A stretch of 64,000 bases of DNA from Luteibacter sp. dw_328 (lineage in GTDB: Bacteria; Pseudomonadota; Gammaproteobacteria; Xanthomonadales; Rhodanobacteraceae), in assembly GCF_018449605.1 (NCBI RefSeq), contig NZ_JAAVUW010000003.1:477801-541800 (forward strand). Direction: 5' to 3'. Position 1 is the first letter of the stretch. Each line of letters opens with the position of its first letter. Of the stretch, positions 53,207 through 62,069 are shown one piece after another. The position numbers and the translations under genes were made by a program. The notes beneath the pieces are model-generated. The model was given only the letters and a program-made list of their open reading frames with translations. It was not told the origin of the DNA and did no database searches.

Positions 53207-55469
53207 GCGCCAGTTCCGCGGCGGCGGCGGCGATATCGTCGTCGCCGGGCAGGACCAGGAAGGCGGCACCCGCGAGCGGCGTAAAGGTATCCGCTCCAAC
53301 CACGCGTCGCAGCGGCAGGTGTCCCAGACCGCCCTCGACAATGGCGGTGATCACGCCTTCCCCGACACCGGCGCTCTTACGACCCTCGTCGACAACGAGG
53401 ACGCGCTTCGCACCTGCCGCCTGCGCAGCGATAAAACCATCGTTAAGCGGCACCAGCCAGCGCAGGTCGACAACGCGCACCTTCCAGCCATGCGCCGCCT
53501 CGATGCGCTTCGCTGCACGCAGGCTCATCGGCACACCATTGCCGAAGGTGAAAATGACAAGGTCGTCGGCGCCTTCGTTGTAAACGCGTCCCTCGCCCAA
53601 CGGCATCGCTTCGCCCTCGGCAGGGTAGGCAAACTGCCACTGACCATCGCCAGGCTCGTACAGATCCTTGGTCATGTAGAGCGCGATCGGCTCGAAGAAC
53701 GCAGTGACGCGCCCATCCACCTTGGCCAGTGCCGACAGCGTGCGCAGCATGGTCGCCGCATCGTCGCCACGGCTCGGGCAACCGACGACAAGACCGGGAA
53801 TGTCGCGCAGCGCGGCGATGGAGTTGTCGTTGTGGAAGTGACCACCGAAGCCGCGCTGGTAGCCGAGCGAGGCTACGCGCATAAGCATCGGGTTGCGGTA
53901 CTGGTCGTTGGAGAAGAACTGCAGCGATGCCGCTTCGCCACGAATCTGGTCACAGGCGTTGTGGAAGTAAGCGAGGTACTGGATCTCGGGCAACGGCAGC
54001 ATGCCCATGTTCGCGTAACCCTGGGCAAGGCCGAGGATCATGGTTTCATCGAGCAGTGTGTTGAAGACGCGCGCGTTGCGGAACGCCTTGTGCAGGCCCT
54101 TCGTCACCGTATACACGCCACCCTTCTGTGCGACGTCTTCACCGAAGAGCAGGCTCTCCGGGTACTTCGCCATGAGGTCGTGCAGTGCCTGACCGATCTG
54201 GATGGCAAGGTGCCGCGGCGGCTGCTTCTCGGGCAGCTTGTCGACGCCACCGAAAACACGCTCGCGCTCGGTGGCAGGGGCCGGACGCTCGGCTTCCGCG
54301 CGAACGGCAGCGGGTGTATACGGCGCCAGCGGTTGCATCACCTCGGCGAGCGTGGTGATACGCGGCCGGCGGTCCGCCTCCTCGGCGGCTTCGAAGCAAC
54401 GCTTACGCGTGTCGTTATAAAGATTGAGCAGGCTATCGCGATCGTACAGGCCGGAGGCCAGCGCAATGGCCGCGCTACGCAGCAGCGGATCGGTAGATTC
54501 CAGCGCGACCAGCTCCTCGATCGAACGCCATTCGATCTCGAAGTCGGTACCGGCGTGACCCATCACGCGCGTCGTGCCCAGATGCAGGAAGGTGGGGCGG
54601 CGCGTGCGACGGCAATGTTCGACGGCTTTCTGCACGTCGGCATAGCCGCCGGCGAGGTCGAGGCCGTCCGCGTAGAAATAATCGAGGTCCGGGCGGTGAC
54701 GGAAGTTGTTCGCCACCCAGCCGCCCGGCGTCTTCACCGAGATGCCGATGCCGTTGTCTTCGCAGACAAAAAGCACGGGCGCGGGTAGCTTCTGGTACGC
54801 CGTCCATGCGGCTGCGTTAAAGGCAGTCTGCGCCGTGGCATGGTTGGACGAGGCGTCGCCGAATGAACAGATGGCGATCGAATCGGCAGGAATCGGAAGG
54901 GTGTGCGCGATGCGACGCGCCTGCTCGATGGCGACGGCCGTGCCCAGCGCCTTGGGCAGATGCGAGGCAATCGTCGAGGTCTGCGGCAGCACCCATAACG
55001 GCTTACTACCCCACACTTTGTGACGCCCACCAGAAGCCGGATCATCCTTGCTTGCAGCGAACGAGAGTGCGGAATCCATCACCGGATCCATGCCCGGTAG
55101 CTTGCGGAAGCGCTCGGCCATGAAACCGCCGCTGCGGTAGTGCAGGAAGGCGGGATCGGTATGGCGCGTCAGTCGCGCCACCATGGCGTTGCCCTCGTGG
55201 CCCGACGAACCGATCGTATAGAAGACCTTGTTCTGCACGCGAAGCACGCGCGCCATGAGATCCAGGTGGCGGCTGATCAGCTGCGATTCGAACAGTTCGC
55301 GGAATCCGCGCGCGTCGAGGGCGCTGCCCGGCAGCACGGGTTCGTCATCCCCCGGTGCCCGGCCCACATCGCCCTGCCAGAACTGCACGAACTCGACGAA
55401 GTTCTGGTCGACGATCTCGGCGCGGTTGAAGCCCTTGTGGCGGGCGGGGATGGGATGCGGGACGGACAT
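53193..55469 (-). CDS. Fused alpha/beta E1 of branched-chain 2-oxoacid dehydrogenase
   Basis: A 758-residue thiamine-diphosphate enzyme with alpha and beta subunits joined. The alpha part (to about 370) has the TPP motif SFGDASSNHATAQTAFNAAA and EDNGIGISV. The beta part begins near HLAIQIGQALHDLMAKYPES and has LFGEDVAQKGGVYTVTKGL, then NTLLDETMILGLAQGYANMG. It would decarboxylate branched-chain 2-oxoacids from Leu, Ile and Val and hand the acyl group to an E2 that is not in the window. This matches the role of ivd and liuB in the same region. Confidence 0.85.
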   Translation of the reverse strand: MSVPHPIPARHKGFNRAEIVDQNFVEFVQFWQGDVGRAPGDDEPVLPGSALDARGFRELFESQLISRHLDLMARVLRVQNKVFYTIGSSGHEGNAMVARLTRHTDPAFLHYRSGGFMAERFRKLPGMDPVMDSALSFAASKDDPASGGRHKVWGSKPLWVLPQTSTIASHLPKALGTAVAIEQARRIAHTLPIPADSIAICSFGDASSNHATAQTAFNAAAWTAYQKLPAPVLFVCEDNGIGISVKTPGGWVANNFRHRPDLDYFYADGLDLAGGYADVQKAVEHCRRTRRPTFLHLGTTRVMGHAGTDFEIEWRSIEELVALESTDPLLRSAAIALASGLYDRDSLLNLYNDTRKRCFEAAEEADRRPRITTLAEVMQPLAPYTPAAVRAEAERPAPATERERVFGGVDKLPEKQPPRHLAIQIGQALHDLMAKYPESLLFGEDVAQKGGVYTVTKGLHKAFRNARVFNTLLDETMILGLAQGYANMGMLPLPEIQYLAYFHNACDQIRGEAASLQFFSNDQYRNPMLMRVASLGYQRGFGGHFHNDNSIAALRDIPGLVVGCPSRGDDAATMLRTLSALAKVDGRVTAFFEPIALYMTKDLYEPGDGQWQFAYPAEGEAMPLGEGRVYNEGADDLVIFTFGNGVPMSLRAAKRIEAAHGWKVRVVDLRWLVPLNDGFIAAQAAGAKRVLVVDEGRKSAGVGEGVITAIVEGGLGHLPLRRVVGADTFTPLAGAAFLVLPGDDDIAAAAAELAPIAT

Positions 55470-55506
55470 GGGGGAGACTCGAAAAGAGGTAAGAAGCGTT
55501 CCTGGG

Positions 55507-56050
55507 TCAGCGCGTCGGCGCTGACGGCCTGACCCAGAGGTTCATGAGATAGCCATCGTCGCCGCCGACCGGATCGGTGGTCGGCGTCGGCAGGTTAAGA
55601 ATGCGCTCGAGAGCGGCGGGCCGCTCATCCGCCTCGCCCCGAAGAATGTCGTAGTTTTCCTGTCCCGGCGGGTAGGCACCCACGACAAGGAAATCGTCGC
55701 TGGCCTTGAGACAGCAGTGCGCCGTACCTGCAGGCAGCACGAGAACGTCACCCTTGTCCACGGTAACTTCGCGGCCGCCGGGTCCACCGAGCATCAGCGT
55801 CGCAGTGCCCGATGCGACGCCCAATGCTTCGTGCGCGGTCGAATGGTAATGGTGATAGTCGAAGACGCCACCCCGCCAGAGGGGGACCCATTCGCAGATG
55901 TCGAACACGGCTTCCACCATGTGCGCATCCAGGTCGATGTCGGGAATGACGGCGACGTAGTGGAGCACGGGGAAGTCCGGGTGATTCGGAAACCCTGCCG
56001 TCGTCCGAGAAGTGGTCGAGAAAAGGCTGACCCCTCAGCATGGGTGACAT
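55507..56050 (-). pseudogene. YjlB-like cupin with a one-base frameshift
   Basis: The N-terminal codons (MSPMLRGQPFLDHFSDDGR from 56050) run into a GGG triplet. In the next frame the family text continues FPNHPDFPVLHYVAVIPD, then WRGGVFDYHHYHSTAHEALG with the cupin metal His ligands and VLVLPAGTAHCCLKASDDFL. Removing one G at the junction restores a protein of about 180 residues, the usual YjlB length. YjlB-like cupins have no proven substrate. Either a recent inactivation or a sequencing error. A 153-residue product from an internal ATG at 55968 is possible. Confidence 0.65.
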
Positions 56051-56060
56051 ACGACGCTCC

Positions 56061-57230
56061 TCAGAACGCGTTGATACCAGTCAGCTCGCGGCCCACCACC
56101 AGCTGATGCACGGTTTCCGTGCCTTCGTAGGTGATGACCGATTCCAGGTTCAGCGCATGGCGGATAGCCGAATGCTCGGTGGTGATGCCCGCGCCGCCGA
56201 GAATGTCGCGGCAGTCGCGTGCGATGTCCAGCGCCATGCGCACGTTGTTCCACTTGGCCAGGGAGACCTGGGTCGGCTGGAGCTTACCCGCATCCTTCAG
56301 GCGACCGAGCTGAAGCGACAGCAGCTGTGCCGTGGTGATGCGACGGGCCATGTCGGCCAGACGAATCTGCACGGCCTGGTTGGCCGCCAGCGGACGACCG
56401 AACAGAATGCGCTGTTCGGCATAGTCGAGCACTTCCTTCAGGCAGGCCTGCGCGGCGCCGATCGGACCCCAGGTGATGCCGTAGCGTGCCTGATTGAGGC
56501 AGCCGAGCGGGCCCTTCAGGCCCTTCACGTTCGGCAGGCGTGCGCTATCGGGAACGCGCACGTCGTCGAAGAACAGCGCGGACGTGACCGAGGCGCGCAG
56601 GCTCATCTTTTTGTGCACTTCCTGCGCAGCGAAACCCTTGGTGTCGGTCGGCACGACAAAGCCCTGGATGCCGTCGTCGGTCTGTGCCCAGACGATGGCG
56701 ATGTGCGCCAGGTTGCCGTTGGTGATCCACATCTTGGCGCCGTTGATCACCCAATCGCCGCCGTCCTTGCGCGCCACCGTTTTCATGTTGGCCGGATCGG
56801 AGCCGCCGTGCGGTTCGGTCAGGCCGAAGCAGCCGATCACTTCGCCGGCCGCCATGCGCGGCAGGTACTCGCGCTTCTGTTCTTCCGAGCCGTAGGCGAA
56901 GATCGGATACATGCACAGCGAGCTCTGCACGGAGGCGAAGCTGCGCAGGCCGGAATCGCCGCGCTCGAGCTCCTGGCAGATCAGGCCATAGCTGACGGCA
57001 TTCATGCCGGCGCAACCATATTCTTCGGGTAGCGTGGCGCCCAGCAGGCCGAGTGAGGCGATCTCGGGCACCAGTTCAGCCGGGAAGCGCGCCTGGTCGA
57101 AGGCGTCGCCGATCATCGGCAGCACCTTTTCGTCCACGAAACGGCCGACGGTATCCTGGACCATGCGCTCCTCATCGGTGAGCAGGGAGCGGACGTCGTA
57201 GAGATCGAGGGGGTCGAGACGCTGGGCCAT
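56061..57230 (-). CDS. gcdH: Glutaryl-CoA dehydrogenase
   Basis: A 389-residue acyl-CoA dehydrogenase that oxidises and decarboxylates glutaryl-CoA to crotonyl-CoA in lysine and tryptophan breakdown. It has [34 protein letters not shown], the substrate-site Arg region CLNQARYGITWGPIGAAQAC and the catalytic Glu in ITYEGTETVHQLV. The RYGI-WG and YEGT motifs separate it from ordinary acyl-CoA dehydrogenases. The start at 57230 (MAQRLDPLDLYDVRSLL) is the family start; the frame is open further but without similarity. Confidence 0.9.
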   Translation of the reverse strand: MAQRLDPLDLYDVRSLLTDEERMVQDTVGRFVDEKVLPMIGDAFDQARFPAELVPEIASLGLLGATLPEEYGCAGMNAVSYGLICQELERGDSGLRSFASVQSSLCMYPIFAYGSEEQKREYLPRMAAGEVIGCFGLTEPHGGSDPANMKTVARKDGGDWVINGAKMWITNGNLAHIAIVWAQTDDGIQGFVVPTDTKGFAAQEVHKKMSLRASVTSALFFDDVRVPDSARLPNVKGLKGPLGCLNQARYGITWGPIGAAQACLKEVLDYAEQRILFGRPLAANQAVQIRLADMARRITTAQLLSLQLGRLKDAGKLQPTQVSLAKWNNVRMALDIARDCRDILGGAGITTEHSAIRHALNLESVITYEGTETVHQLVVGRELTGINAF

Positions 57231-57310
57231 GCGGGTACTCGTAAGTCGGCTACGGGAAAGCCTTCGATTGTAGCCCTGCCCCCTCTCCCGGTCATGCCGG
57301 GCCGCAACAT

Positions 57311-58156
57311 TCAGTGTTCCGGCGCCGCCACGGCGCGGAACCCATAGGCCGGTAGCCGTTCCTGCGCCGCCGGCGACATGGCGTAGAGCGCGAACCGGAA
57401 CGAGGCCGCGCGCCGTGCGGGATCGCCCTCGCGCAGGACCACGCTCATGCCGTAATCGACTGGCAGAGACAGGTTGGCGGGCACCTCGACCTTGCTGAGG
57501 TCCGGATCGGGCGTGGCATCGTGTGAGCTGCAATAGCCGAAGAACACATCCACGACGTGGTGCTGCAGGAAATACTTTGCCGCGCCGACATTGCCGGGAA
57601 TGGTTGGTGCGACCGGGCCTCCTACCAGCTTCTTCGCCTTCGCCTCCAGATTGGCGCGTGCTCCGGCGCGCACGGTCTCCGCACGGGCGAAGAACTGCCA
57701 CGCGTAGTCCCCACCGGGGTCGGCCCCCGGGGTGGACGTGCCGATGCGCACACCGGGGGCGAGCAGGCGGTCGAGCAGGTTCGCGCTGGTCATACCCGCA
57801 TCCGGCAGCGTCTGCACGCAAAGCGCGTTACGCGCGAAGACCACAGGCGAGGTGGCCTTGCCTTCGGCGGCGAGCTTTTCCGGGTGCTCCATGTTGGCGG
57901 AAATGTAGACATCGGCCGCCTCGCCCTTCTCGATGCGCTCGCGCAGGAGACCGGCAGGACCATTGACGATACGAACCGCTTCGCCGGTCGCCGCCGTGTA
58001 CTGTTTCGCGATGTCCGCCAGCGCACCGGTAAGGCTGCCAGCGGCGTAGACGGTGAGCGGTGAGGTCGTCGACGCGGCGACCGGAGACGGTGGCGCCGCG
58101 AGCGCCGGGAAGGCTGCGGCCAGACAGGTGACGACGACCCAGGCCATCGTCTTCAT
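57311..58156 (-). CDS. modA: Molybdate ABC transporter substrate-binding protein
   Basis: A 281-residue periplasmic protein. It has a signal peptide (MKTMAWVVVTCLAAAFPALA), then LTVYAAGSLTGALADIAKQY with the oxyanion-binding Ser region, GPAGLLRERIEKGEAADVYI and SANMEHPEKLAAEG, the ModA family motifs. Unusually, it is encoded after a TonB receptor (overlap ATGA) and no modB or modC follows. The operator-like palindrome before the receptor supports molybdate or tungstate as ligand. Confidence 0.82.
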   Translation of the reverse strand: MKTMAWVVVTCLAAAFPALAAPPSPVAASTTSPLTVYAAGSLTGALADIAKQYTAATGEAVRIVNGPAGLLRERIEKGEAADVYISANMEHPEKLAAEGKATSPVVFARNALCVQTLPDAGMTSANLLDRLLAPGVRIGTSTPGADPGGDYAWQFFARAETVRAGARANLEAKAKKLVGGPVAPTIPGNVGAAKYFLQHHVVDVFFGYCSSHDATPDPDLSKVEVPANLSLPVDYGMSVVLREGDPARRAASFRFALYAMSPAAQERLPAYGFRAVAAPEH

Positions 58157-60264
58157 AGCAGGTCCACCTGCACCGACGCTCGCACGGTGCGCGGCGCGCC
58201 CAACGTCGCCGTGGCACTGCCGGCAGCGTTGTATCCGTTCTGTCCCGCAGGCGTAACGTTGGCCCAGTAACGCCTGTCGGTCGCGTTGTCGAGCGCGAGC
58301 CGGAACGTCACGGGGTACGTGTGGATGCGCGTCTGGAAGCGTCCGCCGATGTCGGCCACGGTGTATCCCTTTACGTAATAGCTATTGAGGTAGTCCCCGG
58401 CACGGCGGCCGGCGTGATTCACGTTGAGCGTCAGTGTCAGGCCTGGAACCCAAGGCATTCTGTACTCGATAAGCGAGTTGTAGACGACGCGCGCCAGACC
58501 AAGGATCTGCTTGTCACTGGTGGTCGTCGAACCCGTGCGATAGAGGCGTGGATCAAGCAGCGAGACACCCGTGAAAACCGTTACGTCGCGCCCGATATCG
58601 CCGTTCGCCGTCAGTTCGATACCACGGTTCACCTGTCGACCCTGCTGGGCGAAAACATTGTCGGCACCCACGTAGGCGTAAGGGCGTTCGATCCGATACA
58701 GCGCCGCGCCCAGGTCGATCGGTCCGACACGTGCCTTGTAGCCCGCCTCCCACTCCTTGCTGCGATAGGGCGAAAGGCTTTGATTGACATTGGCCGTACC
58801 GGCGGGCGCGATATCGCCTTGCTGCAGGCTATCCGCATACGTGACGTACGCCATCTGCGTCGGCACTGGCTTGAACATCACGCTGCCGGTGGGGCTGATG
58901 CCGTGGGCATCGTACGAACTCGTGGTCGCCCCCTGGCGGTTGTAGTTGCGCACGTACAGCCAGCTGTCGCTGGCGGCAACCAGGGCCGACCAGTGCTCGT
59001 TGAAGCCAACGGTGTCGCCGATCGAGACCGATTGCTGCTTCGTGTTCATCGACTTGTAGCGCTGCGAAAAGTCCGGCAATCCGGGCTTCGCGAAAGACAC
59101 CGGGCTGTCGAGGCTGGCACGACCTACCGTCACCGGGCCCGTCGTGAGCGGCGTGTAGCGGCTCCAGTAGAAACCGTTGTTCGCGATGAGAAGGTCATGG
59201 GTAAGCGGCCCGGTATCCACGCGACCATTCAGCGCCAGCATGTTGCTGACGATCATGTCGTAGCTGTACGTGGTCGTCGCCGCAGTGGTCGTGTAATCGC
59301 CCGCGTTGTCCGTAAGCGTATTGGTAGGAACCGTTGAACGCCGGTCGTTGCTCTCTTTCAATACGCCGGCGCGAAACGTCCAGCGATCGTTGAAGGCGGT
59401 GCGCAGACGCGAACTGACGATCCGGGTGATGTTGTCGTCACCGCCCCAGGTCTGGCCATAACCGGCGCGCTTCGGGTCTGGTGCGGAAGGCAGGACAACG
59501 CCTTTCCCTAGCGCAAACGTGCCAGGGAAGCCGGTCGAGGTGTAGTGGTAGTAGCTCGCATCGTTCTCGAGCACCGTGTGCTCACCGAGACGGGCGTCGA
59601 AACCGACGCTCCCCAGGCGACGGGCGAGCCGACTGCCCTCCACGTAGCCCGGTCCGTTCTGATCGAGCACGTTCACCCGGTAACCGAAGCGGTCGTCCAC
59701 TCCGAAACGGCCGCCTAGGTCGGCATGCCCCAGCGCCGATCCGCGCGAGTTGTAACGCACGTCGAACTCTCGCAGGGGCGCGTCGGTGGGGCGCTTGAAG
59801 ATGTAGTTGAAGGTGCCTGCCGGACTGGCGGGACCGTACAGCGCGCCGGCAAGACCATTCAGCACCTCGATCTGCTCAAACTGTTCGATCGGGTAATCCG
59901 TCGTGGCGGCGATGTTCAGGCCATCGATACGGGTGTTCTGGACGACGCCAGCCTGAAGCCCGCGGCTCTGAGGCCGCACGTTCTCGCCCTGCACCGTCGG
60001 CAGGAAGCGAAAGGCCTCGCGCACGCTCTGCAACTGCTGATTGCGGGCCAGGTCGTTATTCACCGCCTGCACCGAATAGGGCGTATCCAGCGGAGCGCGG
60101 TCGCCCAGCGGGCCCATACCGACCTTTTCGGTCTTGTAGGAGGCCTGGCCGGCCTCGACCGTGTATCCCTCGAGGTCCGTTTTCGGCGTCGCGTCCTGGG
60201 CGAACCCCGGCGAGGCCACGCAGAGGAACGAAAGCGACAGTAGGCGGCGCGGCCGGAAACGCAT
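58153..60264 (-). CDS. TonB-dependent outer-membrane receptor, probably for molybdate or a metal chelate
   Basis: A 703-residue outer-membrane protein. It has a signal peptide (MRFRPRRLLSLSFLCVASPG), a plug domain (APLDTPYSVQAVNNDLARNQ, IEQFEQIEVLNGLAGALYGP) and a 22-strand-type barrel ending RTVRASVQVDLL. The plug resembles siderophore receptors. Because the next gene, coupled by a four-base overlap, is modA, the likely cargo is molybdate, tungstate or a complex of them rather than ferric siderophore. A ModE-box-like palindrome lies 17 bases upstream of the start. Confidence 0.85.
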   Translation of the reverse strand: MRFRPRRLLSLSFLCVASPGFAQDATPKTDLEGYTVEAGQASYKTEKVGMGPLGDRAPLDTPYSVQAVNNDLARNQQLQSVREAFRFLPTVQGENVRPQSRGLQAGVVQNTRIDGLNIAATTDYPIEQFEQIEVLNGLAGALYGPASPAGTFNYIFKRPTDAPLREFDVRYNSRGSALGHADLGGRFGVDDRFGYRVNVLDQNGPGYVEGSRLARRLGSVGFDARLGEHTVLENDASYYHYTSTGFPGTFALGKGVVLPSAPDPKRAGYGQTWGGDDNITRIVSSRLRTAFNDRWTFRAGVLKESNDRRSTVPTNTLTDNAGDYTTTAATTTYSYDMIVSNMLALNGRVDTGPLTHDLLIANNGFYWSRYTPLTTGPVTVGRASLDSPVSFAKPGLPDFSQRYKSMNTKQQSVSIGDTVGFNEHWSALVAASDSWLYVRNYNRQGATTSSYDAHGISPTGSVMFKPVPTQMAYVTYADSLQQGDIAPAGTANVNQSLSPYRSKEWEAGYKARVGPIDLGAALYRIERPYAYVGADNVFAQQGRQVNRGIELTANGDIGRDVTVFTGVSLLDPRLYRTGSTTTSDKQILGLARVVYNSLIEYRMPWVPGLTLTLNVNHAGRRAGDYLNSYYVKGYTVADIGGRFQTRIHTYPVTFRLALDNATDRRYWANVTPAGQNGYNAAGSATATLGAPRTVRASVQVDLL

Positions 60265-60280
60265 GTCTCACCCCTAGAAA

Positions 60281-60306
60281 GCGATATATACGCTACTTTA
60301 TATCGC
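60281..60306 (-). promoter_or_regulatory. ModE-box-like palindrome upstream of the receptor-modA operon
   Basis: GCGATATA (60281-60288) and TATATCGC (60299-60306) are perfect inverted arms around a 10-base spacer. ModE boxes have the form CGnTATAT...ATATnnCG, so the sequence and the gene it precedes agree. It lies 17 bases before the start codon and would cover the -10 region (TATATAT on the minus strand), which suits repression by a metal-bound regulator. Confidence 0.55.
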
Positions 60307-60354
60307 AGTCTCGAACCATTCTTTACCGTTCGTGACCTCCTGACGCGCCAGAAG

Positions 60355-60370
60355 ATGCAAACGTTTGCAT
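60355..60370 (+). promoter_or_regulatory. Perfect palindrome ATGCAAACGTTTGCAT, LacI-family-type operator
   Basis: A 16-base perfect palindrome with central CG, of the form recognised by LacI/GalR-family repressors (AAACGTTT core). It ends 31 bases before the EamA transporter start. No LacI-type gene is in the window. Confidence 0.55.
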
Positions 60371-60401
60371 AATGGGGCTGTCCCCGCCTGCTGGATTCCT
60401 C

Positions 60402-61277
60402 ATGCTTAAAGGCGTCCTTCTCGGCTTCGCTTGCTACGCCGCTTACGCGTGGAGCGACGCCTTCGTAAAGTCCCTCGAGGGCTCGCTACCGCCTTATGAG
60501 GCGGTGTTCTTCGGTGCTGTCATGGCAATGACGGCCTTTCCCTTCCTGAAGAAGCCGGAAGACCGCTGGAGCGAGATTGTCATATCGAAGATGCCGGGCC
60601 TTTGGCTATTGCGCGCGATGGCGGGCGCCATCGGCAATGTCACCGCCGTGATGGCCTTTACCGCCCTGCCGATGGCCGAAGCTTTCTCGCTGATCTTCCT
60701 GCTGCCGATCTTCGTCACCATCCTCTCGGTGATTTTCCTGCGCGAGCAAGTGGGCTGGCGACGCTGGTCCGCCGTCATTGTCGGGTTCATCGGCGTGCTG
60801 GTCGTCCTTCGTCCGGGCTTTCGCCATCTCACGACAGGGCACGTGGCGGCGATCATCTGCGGCATCACCGGCGCCTTGTCGATCATCGCCCTGCGTATGG
60901 CCGGGGCGCATGAGAAGAGGATCACCCTCTACGGCGCCGGCGTGGTCGGTCCGATGATCGCTGGCTTCGTGATGATGCTGCCGCACTTCGTGTGGCCAGA
61001 TGGCCACCAGTGGTTCCTGCTGCTCGGCTACGGCTTACTCGCTGCCGCCGGTGCCGTCTTGCTCATGCTGGCTACACAGAACGCACCCGCCGCGCGCGTC
61101 GCGCCCACCCAGTACAGCCAGATGCTCTGGGCCATCCTGTTTGGCTACCTGATCTTCCACGACCACCTGGATTGGCCCATGCTGATCGGCATCGTGCTGA
61201 TTCTTGGTGCTGGCCTGTTCACCTTCGTGCGCGAGAAGGAGAAGACCGATTGGTGGCGGTGGACGAATATCGTCTAA
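60402..61277 (+). CDS. EamA/DMT-superfamily transporter
   Basis: A 291-residue protein with about ten membrane helices in two EamA halves (FACYAAYAWSDAFVKSLEGS; AVIVGFIGVLVVLRPGF ending the first half; AAGAVLLMLATQNAPAARVA and PTQYSQMLWAILFGYLIFHD in the second). Members export amino acids, metabolites or drugs; this branch with PTQYSQMLWA resembles S-adenosylmethionine/riboflavin-type carriers but the substrate is not certain. The ATG at 60402 begins the first helix; an ATG ten codons earlier has no ribosome site. A LacI-type palindrome precedes it. Confidence 0.85.
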   Translation: MLKGVLLGFACYAAYAWSDAFVKSLEGSLPPYEAVFFGAVMAMTAFPFLKKPEDRWSEIVISKMPGLWLLRAMAGAIGNVTAVMAFTALPMAEAFSLIFLLPIFVTILSVIFLREQVGWRRWSAVIVGFIGVLVVLRPGFRHLTTGHVAAIICGITGALSIIALRMAGAHEKRITLYGAGVVGPMIAGFVMMLPHFVWPDGHQWFLLLGYGLLAAAGAVLLMLATQNAPAARVAPTQYSQMLWAILFGYLIFHDHLDWPMLIGIVLILGAGLFTFVREKEKTDWWRWTNIV

Positions 61278-61373
61278 GAGCAACGTTTTCGGTAATCAGT
61301 CATTTTTCTCATGACGCTTCGGTGATCTGCCGACACCCTTCTGGTTCGTCTGGCCAGATCGCAGGAAGCTCGC

Positions 61374-61934
61374 GTGGGAATCCATTGGAATGCCGGTCTT
61401 ATGCGATGGAAGCCGCATAAGGACAAGGACGGCCGAACGTACCCGCTTCACCATCTTCATCCATTCCGGTACGACCTCACACTGCCGGACCAACCCGGCC
61501 GTCCTGAAACGTGCATTACTGTCCACGTCGGCTTCGGAATGCATTGTTTTACCCGACGTATCGAGGACGGCTGCTGCCCCCACGACAGGTACGAGGATGA
61601 GCGGGAGGCTCGAACGTTCGACCGCGATCGGCATGCCCTGTCCATGCTTCTACCGGACATAGCAAGAACGCTCCAAGGCCGCAGGTGCGCATTCGCTCGC
61701 GACGAGAACTTCCTCACCTTGGACGTTCTTTCCACTCAGGGAGTGTCGGTGCGTTACGGGGTGTTCTTCAATTTGAAGCGATGGACACGCCATGGCAATC
61801 GGGCAGTGCTTTTGGTGGTCCAGAGCGCTTACAGCCTTGACGCCGGAAAGCCAACGCCAGCACGCGGAGCCATTGGCTTCAACGCACTGCTCGGTCATAC
61901 GCTTCGGGGAACCAAACCAAAACAGCCCGCTTGA
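61374..61934 (+). CDS. Conserved hypothetical protein
   Basis: A 186-residue protein with LHHLHPFRYDLTLPDQPG, VHVGFGMHCFTRRIED, YEDEREARTFDRDRHALSML and RYGVFFNLKRWTRHGNRAVL. This pattern is familiar from phage- and island-borne hypothetical proteins with no known function. The GTG at 61374 was chosen because AGGAAG stands six bases upstream; an ATG nine codons later lacks one. A minus-strand terminator overlaps its stop codon. Confidence 0.65.
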   Translation: MGIHWNAGLMRWKPHKDKDGRTYPLHHLHPFRYDLTLPDQPGRPETCITVHVGFGMHCFTRRIEDGCCPHDRYEDEREARTFDRDRHALSMLLPDIARTLQGRRCAFARDENFLTLDVLSTQGVSVRYGVFFNLKRWTRHGNRAVLLVVQSAYSLDAGKPTPARGAIGFNALLGHTLRGTKPKQPA

Positions 61935-61962
61935 AAAAGCGAAAGCCCCGCAAGCGGGGCTT
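61934..61962 (-). terminator. Rho-independent terminator of the 5'-nucleotidase gene
   Basis: On the minus strand AAGCCCCGC and GCGGGGCTT form a nine-base-pair stem, followed by TCGCTTTTTC. It lies about 108 bases after the stop codon of the gene at 62070 and meets the end of the convergent gene at 61374. Confidence 0.8.
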
Positions 61963-62069
61963 CGTAGTCCGGATCCTGTTGCCTCCGCGCTGGGCGGAAC
62001 CACGTGTGGCAGGAGACGCTGGCCAAAGGCCACCGGCTGTGGCGTCCCACGCAGGATATCACGACGACA

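Noticed and set aside
53319..54788. A 489-codon open frame opposite the E1 gene
   Set aside because: It is the shadow of the conserved 2-oxoacid dehydrogenase; no ribosome site and no domain.
61963..62069. Possible small structured RNA between the terminator and the 5'-nucleotidase gene
   Set aside because: Short stems are present, but the conserved features of SRP RNA, 6S RNA or RNase P are absent; it is explained as the 3' untranslated end of the nucleotidase transcript.
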